Below the pieces are notes generated by a model. It did no database searches and was not told where the DNA came from. It saw only the letters and a list, made by a program, of their open reading frames with translations. From positions 124,001 through 188,000 of the forward strand of contig NZ_BOSL01000011.1 of the NCBI RefSeq assembly GCF_018403325.1: DNA of 64,000 bases. Reading direction: 5' to 3'. Source of the DNA: Paenibacillus vini. GTDB lineage: Bacteria; Bacillota; Bacilli; Paenibacillales; Paenibacillaceae. Positions 6,894 to 15,112 of the stretch are shown here, piece by piece. The translations under genes and the position numbers were made by a program. Each line of letters starts with the position of its first letter. The first letter of the stretch is position 1.

Positions 6894-7525
6894 GTGGATA
6901 TTCACTTGAGGGACGGGGCGGGAAAAGACTTTCGCTTTCCGGTCAATCCCGAAGAAATTACGATCTCCAGAGGGAAGTCGCTGGAGACGGTTAATATTTT
7001 ATCGCTCGGAGAATATGAGTTCCCTGGGGAGAGAAGGTGAAGGAAATCGCCTTCTCTTCTTTTTTTCCGGCGTCGTATGACGAAGGGTACTGCAAGTACA
7101 GCAAACTTCCCGACCCGCAGGAAGCGATGAATCAGCTCACCCGCATGATGAACAGCAAAACGCCGGTTCGGCTGATTATTACCGAAACCGCGGTCAACGT
7201 GCTGGTGATGATCTCTGCGCATAACACGACGTTTAAAGGCGGAGAGCCGGGGGATGTGTATTTTGAACTGACGGCACGCACTTGGCGGGACATGAAGGTT
7301 CATACGAACACGTCAGCTGCTCCGAAAACGCAAGGATCACGGCCGGATACCAAGCCGAAAGCCAAAACGTACACGGTCAAATCCGGCGATACGCTGTCTA
7401 AAATCGCTAAGCTCGAGCTCGGGAGCAGTGCAAAGTGGCAGGCCATTTACAATGCGAATGTCAAAATCATCGGCAAAGATCCGGGCAAGATCAAACCCGG
7501 GCAAAAGCTGGTGATGCCGTCATGA
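6894..7525 (+). pseudogene. xkdP: XkdP-like LysM baseplate-hub protein, interrupted by a frameshift
   Basis: GTG 6894 (AGGAGGGAAG at 6881-6890) opens DIHLRDGAGKDFRFPVNPEE and continues to EYEFPGERR, then stops at TGA 7038. A family member would read on as GEKVKEIAFSSFFPASYD, which is exactly what the -1 frame encodes from GGA 7028. One G appears to be missing from the GGGG run at 7026-7029. Joined, the protein would be about 210 residues: an XkdP N-terminal domain plus a C-terminal LysM domain (YTVKSGDTLSKIAKLELG ... KIKPGQKLVMPS). LysM binds peptidoglycan and helps seat the baseplate hub. Either the gene is truly broken, an unusual frameshift restores it, or the base call is wrong. A shortened product from GTG 7037 (162 residues) is possible. 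Confidence 0.8.
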
Positions 7526-8493
7526 GTTACGAGGTGGTGCTGCAAAACAAGTATTATCTCCGCGAGTTGATCGAAAGTATCACGCTGACCGAATCGCTGG
7601 ATCAAATCGCCTATCAGGCCTCCATCACCTTGAACATTCCGGGAGATTTTCCGGGGATCGAACCCGGTCAGGAAATCCGGATCAGCGGCGTGCCTTTTGG
7701 TGCAACCAATCAGGTACCTCTGCTTCATCCCGGCGTGGTTTGGGAGTGCAGCAGCACGGCTAGCCTCATCAAGAAGATGACGATTACGGTTTACGACCGT
7801 ACGATCTATTTGGCGAAATCGGAGGATGAGTGTCTTTTTGCGGCGGGGGGGACGGCTTCTCAACGGTTGAAAAAGTATGCGACCGATTGGGAGATCAAAC
7901 TGGCTACACTCCCGGATACGAAAACCAAGCTAAAGAAATCGGTGTATCGCGCTCAAACGATTTACAGCATGATTATGAACGATCTAAAGGAGACGGTGAA
8001 ATCCGGTGGTGACATGTATATTCCGCGGATGACATCTTCCGGGCTGGAACTGTTCAAAATCGGCGGTAACAAAACCGTCTGGCGGTTGGAAGGCATCGAA
8101 GAGGCGACGCAGAGCCGTACGCTGGAAGAGACGGTGACCCGAGTCAAGGTACTGGGGACGGAGAGCGGAGAGGATGCCCCGTCCAAGGTTCTCGCGATTG
8201 CTTCGGGAGAGACGGCCAAGTTCGGCGTACTTCAGCGGATCGTTCAGGATGACGACGTCAATACCACGGAAACCGCAAAAAAACTAGCGGAATCGATGCT
8301 TACGGGAAAAGGAGTCTCCTACTCCGTATCCTGTACGGACCTTAACACGGTTCGAGCCGGCGATAAAGTGAATTTTAACGGGCTGGGATTGATCGTTACC
8401 TCGGTAACTCACCAACTTGGCGATCCCGGGCATATGACTCTGGAATTGTCTTCTTTCGAGGACGTGAAAAGGAGGTATTTTCTTGACGGTTGA
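7522..8493 (+). CDS. xkdQ: Baseplate hub protein (XkdQ/YqbQ-like, gpD-type)
   Basis: A 323-residue protein whose ATG 7522 overlaps the previous stop (ATGA). It begins MSYEVVLQNKYYLRELIESITLTESL, as XkdQ homologues do, and carries ISGVPFGATNQVPLLHPGVVW and TVYDRTIYLAKSEDE. The C-terminal half has LAESMLTGKGVSYSVSCTDL and ends in the beta-rich MTLELSSFED. These proteins resemble the gpD/gp27 hub that threads the tail spike at the baseplate centre. The stop overlaps the start of the following XkdR-like gene by 11 bases. Confidence 0.88.
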   Translation: MSYEVVLQNKYYLRELIESITLTESLDQIAYQASITLNIPGDFPGIEPGQEIRISGVPFGATNQVPLLHPGVVWECSSTASLIKKMTITVYDRTIYLAKSEDECLFAAGGTASQRLKKYATDWEIKLATLPDTKTKLKKSVYRAQTIYSMIMNDLKETVKSGGDMYIPRMTSSGLELFKIGGNKTVWRLEGIEEATQSRTLEETVTRVKVLGTESGEDAPSKVLAIASGETAKFGVLQRIVQDDDVNTTETAKKLAESMLTGKGVSYSVSCTDLNTVRAGDKVNFNGLGLIVTSVTHQLGDPGHMTLELSSFEDVKRRYFLDG

Positions 8494-8884
8494 TCCATTC
8501 ACAGCGCTCGCGGTTACCTTACGGGACAATGCCGTAAACAAGACCAAGGAAGTTCTCTCCGGTGTAGCCGTCGAGCTTGGCACGATTACGGCCTCCGGTT
8601 TGAAGCTGGACCGGTTCAAGCATGAAATCGGGGATTATTATGTGGCCGAATTTCCCGGAACCTTGAAGCTACCTGAGTTAAAATTGGCTGGCACCGTTAC
8701 GGGACTTAAGGATAGCGGAGGAGGCGGCGTTCAGGGAAAAGGGAATTACTCTTTTGAAGCCTCCGAAACCAAGGAATCGTCTCTAAAATTGGAGTATAAG
8801 CCCGGCGACCGGGTTCTTGTAATCCCGCTGAACGGAGGGCATGACGCAATCGTGATCTGCAAGGTGGTGAGCAGAGGTGGCTAA
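8483..8884 (+). CDS. xkdR: XkdR-like baseplate protein (DUF2577)
   Basis: A 133-residue protein from TTG 8483, with AAAAGGAGGT at 8467-8476 giving a normal spacing. DPFTALAVTLRDNAVNKTKE and the C-terminal KPGDRVLVIPLNGGHDAIV are characteristic of DUF2577/XkdR. The central part is beta-rich with a Gly-rich loop (DSGGGGVQGKG). Position between XkdQ and XkdS matches PBSX. It probably forms part of the hub or spike base. Confidence 0.87.
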   Translation: MTVDPFTALAVTLRDNAVNKTKEVLSGVAVELGTITASGLKLDRFKHEIGDYYVAEFPGTLKLPELKLAGTVTGLKDSGGGGVQGKGNYSFEASETKESSLKLEYKPGDRVLVIPLNGGHDAIVICKVVSRGG

Positions 8885-9332
8885 TCTTTTTCCGGAAAAT
8901 ACGGAACAGTCCTGGGGAGCGGAGCCGTTGTCCGAAGTGCAGGATGAGGGCGTGCGCTTTGGGAGAAGCTGGCGTTTTGATTTTGATGCAGGGGAATTCG
9001 TTATGACGCCCACACGAAAAATAGCTGTGGCCGAAGGCACGGAAGCCTGGATCCTATGGTGCCAAAAGGCGATTCGCACGCCGCGTTACAGACATCTCAT
9101 TTATTCGCGGGATTACGGGCAAGAATTCGAGGAGCTTATTGGCAGAGGCTACAGCCGGGCCGTTCAGGAGAGCGAGATTCAGCGGATCGCCCGTGAAACG
9201 CTTATGGTTGACCCTCGAACGGCAAGCGTGGAGGATTTTGTTTTTGAATGGCAGGGGGAACGGTGTTCGTTTACTTGCCGGGTTATGAATATACACGACG
9301 AAGAATTGACTTTGGAAGGGAGCGTGAGCTGA
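8877..9332 (+). CDS. xkdS: XkdS-like baseplate wedge protein (DUF2634, gp25-type)
   Basis: A 151-residue protein from GTG 8877, overlapping xkdR by 8 bases, with AGAGGTGG just upstream. SWRFDFDAGEFVMTPTRKIA, AWILWCQKAIRTPRYRHLIY and DYGQEFEELIGRG are hallmarks of DUF2634 and related gp25 wedge proteins. These attach the sheath to the baseplate. Its TGA overlaps the ATG of the next gene. Confidence 0.9.
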   Translation: MANLFPENTEQSWGAEPLSEVQDEGVRFGRSWRFDFDAGEFVMTPTRKIAVAEGTEAWILWCQKAIRTPRYRHLIYSRDYGQEFEELIGRGYSRAVQESEIQRIARETLMVDPRTASVEDFVFEWQGERCSFTCRVMNIHDEELTLEGSVS

Positions 9333-10450
9333 TGACGGAGCTGCCGCTTTTTTTGCAGGAACAAAGTGAAGAAGTGATTATGCAGCGGATGCTGGATCGA
9401 GTACCTTCGGATATTGATAAATCCGAGGGTTCTTTTATTTGGGATGCCCAGGCCCCGGTGGCTTTTGTGCTGGCGGAGGCAGCGGGTTGGGCTCAGCAGG
9501 TGCTGCAGCGGGGATTCGCGGGCACGGCCTATGGGGAATATCTCGACCTGCGGGCGGCCGAGCACGGGATTACAAGGAGGGCAGCCGTTGCGGCTACCGG
9601 AGCTGTCCGGTTCACCGGCGTGCCGGGAACGATCGTGCCAATCGGAACCGTAGTGGCCACGCCAGCCGACGAAATTACGGCGGAAGCCTCGATTGAATTC
9701 GAGACGACGGAGTCCGTCACTTTGGGAGCCAATGGCCTTGGCGTTGCATCGATCCGGGCTTCTGTGGCCGGTCGCATGGGAATTGTCCCGGCAGGAGTGA
9801 TTACAGTCATGTCCTCGCCGGTTGGCGGGATTACAGCTGTAACGAATCCGGAGGAAACCCGCGGCGGGGCCGATACGGAATCGGATGAACTATTGTTGGA
9901 ACGTTTTTATGCCCAGGTTCGCAATCAGGGGACCAGCGGCAACAAAGCCCAGTATTTGAAGTGGGCTGGAGAAGTTCCAGGTGTGGGCGGCGTTCAGGTG
10001 CGGCCGCTTTGGAACGGGCCGGGAACCGTGGGGATCTATCTACTCGACGCCGAAAAACGGGCTGCAAACGCAGGGATCGTGGCCGCTGTCCAAGAGTACA
10101 TCGATCCGACGATGGACGGGCAAGGGGAAGGAATGGCTCCAGCAGGACCGATCGTGAGAGTGATGGCGGCCGAAGAGGTGCCTATTCATCTCTCTGTTCG
10201 TTTGACATTGGCTGCCGGGGCGTCGGTAGACGAGGTTCGAAAAAGCATCGAATCCGGCATTCGCGCTTATTTGAAGACGTTGGCTTTTTCCGATCCGCTT
10301 GTGCGTTATACACGGATCGCGGCGGTGCTGTTGGATCTTCCGGCTATCGTGGATTATGCCGATTTGACCGTAAACGGCAGAAGCGATGCCAATATCGAAA
10401 TTTTGCCCGGGCAGGTCGCCGTGTTAGGGACGGTGGATGTCCATGAGTAG
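9332..10450 (+). CDS. xkdT: Baseplate J-like protein (XkdT)
   Basis: A 372-residue protein from ATG 9332 (ATGA overlap); an earlier ATG at 9248 lies within xkdS and is rejected. It begins MTELPLFLQEQSEEVIMQRM. Baseplate-J features include FIWDAQAPVAFVLAEAAGWA, AAEHGITRRAAVAATGAVRF, the GTVVATPADEITAEASIEFETT strand region (in part), GGADTESDELLLERFYAQVRN (in part), and the C-terminal VLGTVDVHE. It forms the outer baseplate wedge that links fibres to the hub. Length matches XkdT (about 350). Confidence 0.93.
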   Translation: MTELPLFLQEQSEEVIMQRMLDRVPSDIDKSEGSFIWDAQAPVAFVLAEAAGWAQQVLQRGFAGTAYGEYLDLRAAEHGITRRAAVAATGAVRFTGVPGTIVPIGTVVATPADEITAEASIEFETTESVTLGANGLGVASIRASVAGRMGIVPAGVITVMSSPVGGITAVTNPEETRGGADTESDELLLERFYAQVRNQGTSGNKAQYLKWAGEVPGVGGVQVRPLWNGPGTVGIYLLDAEKRAANAGIVAAVQEYIDPTMDGQGEGMAPAGPIVRVMAAEEVPIHLSVRLTLAAGASVDEVRKSIESGIRAYLKTLAFSDPLVRYTRIAAVLLDLPAIVDYADLTVNGRSDANIEILPGQVAVLGTVDVHE

Positions 10451-11060
10451 TACGGGTGTGATGACGAATCCAGTTGCGGCAAAAACAGGTTTATATGACA
10501 TGGAAAGTCCTATCGGACGTGAAATGTTCTCATATCTGCCCGGATTCTATGAAAATTCGCGGATTATGCAATCTGACATGGCTGCCAAGGGTGCTGAGCT
10601 AGATGCGTTTTACGACACACTGAACGAGACGCTGGATCAGTTTTTCGTTCGGACGGCGAGCTGGGGATTGGATCGGTGGGAATCCGAACTTGGCATTGCG
10701 ACGGATCAGACCAAGCCGCTTGAACAGCGCCGCGCCCTGGTCGAATCCAAGCTCCGCGGGGCCGGTCAGTTCTCGGGTCGACTCGTCAAGAACGTCGCCG
10801 AAGCGTATGACGGAGGTACCGTCGACGTAACTTTTCAACCCGCCGAATGGAGCTTCACGATCAAGTTCGTCGATACGATCGGCGTTCCGCCGAATCTGGA
10901 CGACCTGAAGGCGGTCATCGAAGAGATCAAACCGGCGCATCTGGCTGTGGAGTACGAGTTCAGCTACTTGCTGATCAAGGACCTCCACGGCGTTTTATCG
11001 CTCCATGAGATGGAGCAGATTCCATTATCCAAATTTGCAGGAGGTGGTCACATTGGCTAG
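10437..11060 (+). CDS. xkdU: XkdU-like tail protein (DUF2313/YmfQ family)
   Basis: A 207-residue protein overlapping xkdT by 14 bases; ATG 10437 or 10443 could be the start. Key segments are REMFSYLPGFYENSRIMQSD, ELDAFYDTLNETLDQFFVRTASWGLDRWESELGI (in part), QRRALVESKLRGAGQ and IEEIKPAHLAVEYEFSYLLI (in part), as in YmfQ/XkdU. This family bridges baseplate J and the tail fibre, like P2 gpI. Confidence 0.9.
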   Translation: MSMSSTGVMTNPVAAKTGLYDMESPIGREMFSYLPGFYENSRIMQSDMAAKGAELDAFYDTLNETLDQFFVRTASWGLDRWESELGIATDQTKPLEQRRALVESKLRGAGQFSGRLVKNVAEAYDGGTVDVTFQPAEWSFTIKFVDTIGVPPNLDDLKAVIEEIKPAHLAVEYEFSYLLIKDLHGVLSLHEMEQIPLSKFAGGGHIG

Positions 11061-12702
11061 CAATACACCTAACCTTAACTTATTGAAAAAAGACCCTGTC
11101 ACGGACGGAAACGATACGTTCAATATTCGGACGATGCTGAACGAGAACTGGGATAAGATTGATGCGGCGGTGGGAGAGGTTCGGGAGGAGTTACAGGATA
11201 TTGAGATTCCGAATGCCTCTCTAAATAAAGCTGGCATCGTGCAACTTTCCAACGAGACAAGCGGCTCGCGTGAGAATGTTGCAGCAACTGAAAAGGCCGT
11301 CAGCCAGGCTTTTCAAGCTGGCAATGAGCGTAAAGCGGAAGTGGTTGCCGCGCTTGTTGCCTTAGGGGTATCGGCATCCACTAGCGAGACATGGGCGCAA
11401 CTCATCCCGAAGATGGCCACCATTATTAAGGCGTCTGGTAACGCCACGGCGGCTGATCTATTGATAGGAAAGACTGCATCAAACGCCAATGGTCCCTTTA
11501 CCGGCACAATGCCAGACCGAGGCGCGGCAACTATAAATCCAAGCGGCACGGCAGCAGTGACTATCCCGGATGGGGCTTACAAAGGGGCAAAGGTGGCCCA
11601 AGTAAGCGTACCGGCTGCTAAGGTGCTTAATGATACGACGATAGCCGGGGTAAAAGGCACTGTCCCTATTTTAACCGGGGTTCGTAATGCGTCAGGTGTA
11701 GCCCAATGGGGTGACGGAGCATTGGCTGTTTATCCAGAAGCTGGGTACCAAAAGGGTGGGGCTGGGGACGGAGAAATTAAGGTAAGCATCGGGCAGTTAC
11801 AACAAGCAGAGCCAGATTTAAAGCCGGATAACATAATTAGCGGGGTAAATATTTTAGGAGTCACCGGCATTGCCCTGAAGATTAAGAACAAATTGTTTAG
11901 CATAGGCAGTAAAGTGTCGTCACTTCCGTCGAAAGCTACAAATAACTACGACATTACAGGGAAGGATGTAAACAAAGGATATATTTATCTAGCAAGCGCT
12001 AAAGCAATTTATAAAGTGGGTAGCGGAGGAAGTGTTACGACCGCTGTAAGTAATATCAATGTAATCGGCCATACGCAAAGTGTCGTATTTGGGTTCATTA
12101 CCGTTAGTTCCACATACGTTGAAACACTTGAATATTGGGACCAATACGAATCGGCAAGGAATTCGTGGTACGGATATGTAGCCAGGGCGAAACATACTTA
12201 TAACGGTTCACAGTGGATTAAAGAATATTTGTGGAACGTTGAAGTAATCAATGACAGTGTGCCCAATCAGGCGGCGCAATATTATAACAACGAAATATTC
12301 AATATATATATAGACCCAACAAGCTTGCGATCATATTTACAAAGAAGAAACATTGCTAACGGATCGCTTATTTCCTCTAAACAAATTAATTTCCCGTCTT
12401 CGTGGGCGGATTATGGTAGATATGCTAGTTTCATACCATTGCCGGGTGGGCTATTCTTACTTATAAACACATGGAGCTCATCAACTACGAAATATAGTTA
12501 CATGGTTATAGACATTAACGGAATTATAATTTCGTCTTATGATCAAAGCACGACCGAGCTAGATATGATGGAAATTATATTGACTATATCAAACGAAACA
12601 CTTAAGAATCTATATGATAATCTTCACGTGATTAAGGGGGATGATGGAGTTAATTACCTATATCCCTTTAATTTTGGCGGATTATACAAATTCAATATCT
12701 AA
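11053..12702 (+). CDS. Tail fibre protein, mosaic
   Basis: A 549-residue protein from TTG 11053, preceded by GGAGGTGG at 11040-11047. The N-terminus SNTPNLNLLKKDPVTDGND and MLNENWDKIDAAVGEV is a standard fibre attachment segment. Next come a short coiled part, a fibre repeat KAGIVQLSNETSGSRENVAA and repeated shaft modules (ADLLIGKTASNANGPFTGTM; GTAAVTIPDGAYKGAKVAQV; VKGTVPILTG). From about residue 275 the protein changes to a Tyr-, Asn- and Ser-rich tip (YIYLASAKAIYKV; NYLYPFNFGGLYKFNI) encoded by clearly more AT-rich DNA. The tip should decide which cell surface is bound. It differs from the fibre end at 3-416, so the two modules would have different specificities. Confidence 0.85.
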   Translation: MASNTPNLNLLKKDPVTDGNDTFNIRTMLNENWDKIDAAVGEVREELQDIEIPNASLNKAGIVQLSNETSGSRENVAATEKAVSQAFQAGNERKAEVVAALVALGVSASTSETWAQLIPKMATIIKASGNATAADLLIGKTASNANGPFTGTMPDRGAATINPSGTAAVTIPDGAYKGAKVAQVSVPAAKVLNDTTIAGVKGTVPILTGVRNASGVAQWGDGALAVYPEAGYQKGGAGDGEIKVSIGQLQQAEPDLKPDNIISGVNILGVTGIALKIKNKLFSIGSKVSSLPSKATNNYDITGKDVNKGYIYLASAKAIYKVGSGGSVTTAVSNINVIGHTQSVVFGFITVSSTYVETLEYWDQYESARNSWYGYVARAKHTYNGSQWIKEYLWNVEVINDSVPNQAAQYYNNEIFNIYIDPTSLRSYLQRRNIANGSLISSKQINFPSSWADYGRYASFIPLPGGLFLLINTWSSSTTKYSYMVIDINGIIISSYDQSTTELDMMEIILTISNETLKNLYDNLHVIKGDDGVNYLYPFNFGGLYKFNI

Positions 12703-12755
12703 ATCAAAGGAGAGGTGTCTTAAGCGATTTTTCTCAAAATGAGAATTTTTAATAA

Positions 12756-12929
12756 TTTGGCGAACGTTTTGAATATCACTATGGAGGACTACGTGTCGAA
12801 TATAGTTTCTCTACCTTTTATTCGCATGATAACCAACAGGAAGTTGGGTATGTTGCTTATTCTGGAGATGAAGCAATCCCGAGAAGCACTACGAAAATAA
12901 CCAAAGAGGTATTCGACAACGAATACTAG
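12756..12929 (+). pseudogene. Remnant of a tail-associated small gene
   Basis: An open frame of 57 codons runs from just after two TAA stops to TAG 12927. It encodes FERFEYHYGGLRVEYSFSTF, then YSHDNQQEVGYVAYSGDEAI, then PRSTTKITKEVFDNEY. The tail end (GDEAIP, TKITKE-F) resembles short proteins that follow fibre genes. A good ribosome binding site AAAGGAGAGGTG lies at 12707-12718 but leads only to an immediate stop, so the 5' end looks lost or frameshifted. It is called a remnant from position and this mismatch; it might be a chance open frame. Confidence 0.35.
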
Positions 12930-13076
12930 AAGGTGAACGACACGGAAAAGGAAAATTAATGTTTCAGTCGTAACATAGTTGCCCGGAAACTTTCATGGTC
13001 GTGGATGTTTTTCTTGGCTTTAAAACCTAAAATTACACAATAGATAAAAAACATTGATAAGTATTAACCGCTTTTT

Positions 13077-13105
13077 ATGCCCCCGACCCCGGGGGCATTT
13101 CTATT
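13077..13105 (+). terminator. Hairpin/terminator before the lysis genes
   Basis: ATGCCCCC (13077-13084), loop GACCCC, GGGGGCAT (13091-13098), then TTCTATTT. This is a perfect 8-bp GC-rich stem followed by a weak U-tract. It separates the fibre region from holin and endolysin and may only attenuate. The preceding 12930-13076 shows no gene. Confidence 0.6.
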
Positions 13106-13133
13106 TCCAATTACCAACAAGGAGGCAACCAAC

Positions 13134-13577
13134 ATGAACGACCATATCAATCACATCATCACCAACACGGCCTCTATTTTCGGGGCGGTACTGGGCTACG
13201 CCGTAGGTGGTTTTTCTATCCTCCTACAAGTGCTGCTGGTTTTCGTGGCCGCCGACTGGGTTACCGGGTGGGTGGCGGCGTGGATGAACGGCGAGCTGCG
13301 CAGCCGGATCGGACACGAAGGAATTATTCGCAAGGTTACGATATTCATACTCGTGTCGATCGCGCATCTGATTGACGGCATTCTGGGGGAAGGGCATTAT
13401 ATCCGGGATGCCGTCATCTTTTTTTATCTGGCGACGGAGCTTCTGTCCATTATTGAAAACGTCGGGCGGATGGGCATACCGATGCCGGGGGTGCTGCGAA
13501 ACGCGGTGAAGATTTTTCAATCGAAAAGCGGAGATAGCGAGGAGGAAAATAACGATGCAGGCAAGAAACAGCGGTAA
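13134..13577 (+). CDS. Phage holin (phage_holin_4/toxin-secretion holin family)
   Basis: A 147-residue membrane protein; ATG 13134 follows AAGGAGG at 13119-13125, and the longer frame from 13077 runs through the hairpin. Hydrophobic segments are at about 15-40 (GAVLGYAVGGFSILLQVLLV), 42-55 (AADWVTGWVAAWM) and 70-90 (VTIFILVSIAHLI), followed by AVIFFYLATELLSIIENVGRMGIPMP (in part), the signature of this holin family. The C-terminus is charged (QSKSGDSEEENNDAGKKQR). It would open the cytoplasmic membrane so the endolysin encoded next (22-bp overlap) reaches the wall. Confidence 0.92.
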   Translation: MNDHINHIITNTASIFGAVLGYAVGGFSILLQVLLVFVAADWVTGWVAAWMNGELRSRIGHEGIIRKVTIFILVSIAHLIDGILGEGHYIRDAVIFFYLATELLSIIENVGRMGIPMPGVLRNAVKIFQSKSGDSEEENNDAGKKQR

Positions 13578-14394
13578 CGCACGGGGGATTGACGTCTCTC
13601 ACTGGCAAGGGGGCATCAACTGGCCCAAAGTCAAGGCGGACGGGATATCTTTTGCTTTTGTTAAAGCGACGCAAGGAACAGCTTGGGTGGATCCGCAGTT
13701 TAAAACAAACGCCTCCGGCGCCAAAGCCGCCGGCCTGTTAATCGGTCCGTATCACTTCGTGGATGCGACGACGCCGGAAACCGCCATTCAACAAGCGCAG
13801 CATTTTGCGAAAACAATCCAGGCATCAGGCATTACCTTCGACCTGCCGCCCGTCATGGACTACGAAAACAACCCGAAGGGGCTTAGCAAAGCCCAGATCA
13901 ATGCGGTGGCGGTCGCCTTTTTGAAAGAGGTTCAGAAATTGACCGGCATCGTCCCGATCATCTATACGGGAAATGCCTTCGCACAGCAATTTGAGCCTTC
14001 ACTGGGCCAATATTCTCTTTGGATTGCACGTTACAGTTCCAATGTTCCTTACGACGTTCCAGCTTGGAAGCGATGGGATTTCTGGCAGTACAGCGACAGC
14101 GGCAAAGTATCCGGGATCGCCGGAAATGTCGATTTGAACGAATATAGAGGGAGCTTGAGCGATCTGAAAGCAAGCTTTTTCAACTCATCCAATGAACAAG
14201 TTAAGGAGGGGAATAGTGTGACGGAACGGGATATTCACCAGGTTAGCGAATGGGCGGCCAAAGATTGGGCAGAGGCTCAAACCAAAGGGTTGTTCGACGG
14301 AACGCGTCCAGGTGATCCCTTGACTCGGGAAGAGGCGGCAATTGCCTTGAATCGTCTACAAAAACAATGGTTATCCATGCATCAAAACTCCTGA
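13555..14394 (+). CDS. Endolysin, GH25 muramidase with C-terminal SLH-like segment
   Basis: A 279-residue protein. Residues about 8-190 are a glycoside hydrolase 25 lysozyme domain: RGIDVSHWQGGINWPKVKAD with the DxSxxQ motif, FAFVKATQG, IGPYHFVDA, LPPVMDYENN (catalytic acid pair D-E) and WQYSDSGKVSGIAGNVDLNE. A linker with EQVKEGNSVTE follows. The last 55 residues (RDIHQVSEWAAKDWAEAQTK, GLFDG, DPLTREEAAIALNRL) resemble a single S-layer-homology-like repeat for wall binding. It cleaves the N-acetylmuramic acid to N-acetylglucosamine bond in host wall. No signal peptide, consistent with holin-dependent release. Confidence 0.93.
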   Translation: MQARNSGNARGIDVSHWQGGINWPKVKADGISFAFVKATQGTAWVDPQFKTNASGAKAAGLLIGPYHFVDATTPETAIQQAQHFAKTIQASGITFDLPPVMDYENNPKGLSKAQINAVAVAFLKEVQKLTGIVPIIYTGNAFAQQFEPSLGQYSLWIARYSSNVPYDVPAWKRWDFWQYSDSGKVSGIAGNVDLNEYRGSLSDLKASFFNSSNEQVKEGNSVTERDIHQVSEWAAKDWAEAQTKGLFDGTRPGDPLTREEAAIALNRLQKQWLSMHQNS

Positions 14395-14425
14395 CAACTC
14401 CATGATTCGAACCAAGGAGGAACTC

Positions 14426-14482
14426 TTGATAGAACAGTATATTCGCGTATATTTTCCTCGTTTTATACAGCTTATTAATTGA
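14426..14482 (+). CDS. Possible 18-residue leader/mini-ORF after the endolysin
   Basis: AAGGAGG at 14414-14420 precedes TTG 14426, which opens MIEQYIRVYFPRFIQLIN and ends at TGA 14480-14482, inside the start of the next hairpin. The good ribosome binding site is the only support. It may be a decayed phage gene. Confidence 0.25.
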   Translation: MIEQYIRVYFPRFIQLIN

Positions 14483-14520
14483 AAAAGAGGCTAGCGCATT
14501 TACAATTGCCGGCCTCTTTT
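14483..14520. terminator. Bidirectional terminator at the prophage end
   Basis: AAAAGAGGC (14483-14491) and GCCTCTTTT (14512-14520) form a perfect 9-bp stem with A- and T-runs on the two sides. It can end both the lysis operon on the plus strand and the small gene on the minus strand. Confidence 0.8.
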
Positions 14521-14547
14521 ATCCATTTAGCACATTGATTCTCGGAC

Positions 14548-14670
14548 CTATCCCCAATACACCGAAAACAAAGTATATACCACATACCCACAGGCCAGCA
14601 GGATAGCGAATGCGCTGATCCAGAGCACGGCTTTTCCCCAACTCCGATAACGTTCTTTTTCTTTCCACAT
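14548..14670 (-). CDS. Small single-pass membrane protein (40 residues)
   Basis: Read on the minus strand from ATG (14670-14668) to TAG (14550-14548), with AGGAAGGGG about 8 bases upstream. The product starts MWKEKERYRSWGKAVLW, with a basic N-terminus, then a hydrophobic helix ISAFAILLACGYVVYTLFSV and the end YWG. This is the layout of a small membrane protein with N-terminus in the cytoplasm. It ends facing the bidirectional terminator. No family recognised. Confidence 0.6.
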   Translation of the reverse strand: MWKEKERYRSWGKAVLWISAFAILLACGYVVYTLFSVYWG

Positions 14671-14839
14671 ATCGATTCGACCCCTTCCTGTAGAAAATCC
14701 GCATATGTATAACTTAAGTTATTATGGCCTCTTTTAAACGACTTCCTGGATAAGGAAAATCGATCCAATTGAGTTCGGACACGCAGCATACGCATTTAAG
14801 GTCCAGATTAACTCCGGAAAACAAGGATTTTTTTTCTTG

Positions 14840-14869
14840 TTGAATAAAGAACGAATGTTCGCATATAAT
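14840..14869 (+). promoter_or_regulatory. Sigma-A promoter with LexA (SOS) box in the spacer
   Basis: TTGAAT (14840-14845), an 18-base spacer and TATAAT (14864-14869). The spacer contains GAACGAATGTTC (14849-14860), an exact match to the Gram-positive LexA core GAAC-RNRY-GTTC. LexA bound there would block RNA polymerase, so the two genes downstream should be induced by DNA damage. Confidence 0.8.
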
Positions 14870-14902
14870 ACAAGCAAACGTTCTTATTTGGAGATGGTGC
14901 TG

Positions 14903-15112
14903 GTGGAAAAATACATCGGAAAATTGCTCGAGATTATTTATATTGATCGGGCGGGCAACGTGTCTCAGCGGCGGATTGAAGTTCATGCGGTAAAGGGGGA
15001 CCTGGTGCGGGCGACCTGTTTAAAGACCGGAGAGCCGAGGGCTTTCCGGAAGTCCAATATTTTGGCTTATGCACCTGTGAAAGTGAAGGGCCGTGACAGC
15101 CATGCTTCCTGA
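14903..15112 (+). CDS. Small WYL-like protein under SOS control
   Basis: A 69-residue protein. GTG 14903 lies 9 bases after GGAG (14890-14893). The longer frame from 14837 would overlap the promoter and ATG 14894 abuts the GGAG, so both are rejected. The sequence MEKYIGKLLEIIYIDRAGNV, SQRRIEVHAVKGDLVRATCL and EPRAFRKSNILAYAPV looks like a compact WYL-type beta fold (I-Y-x-D-x-G-x-x-S-x-R-x-I then R-x-F-x-x-x-N-I-L). WYL domains sense nucleic-acid or nucleotide ligands in regulators and defence systems; here it stands alone with no DNA-binding part. Function unknown; a damage-response accessory role is inferred from the LexA box. Confidence 0.65.
   Translation: MEKYIGKLLEIIYIDRAGNVSQRRIEVHAVKGDLVRATCLKTGEPRAFRKSNILAYAPVKVKGRDSHAS

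Noticed and set aside
11313-11549. Possible second gene on the minus strand inside the fibre gene
   Set aside because: Antisense of repetitive shaft modules, no start signal.
14475-14795. 106- and 61-codon minus-strand frames near the prophage end
   Set aside because: The 40-codon frame in the other register has a proper ribosome binding site and a membrane-protein layout; the longer ones cross the terminator.
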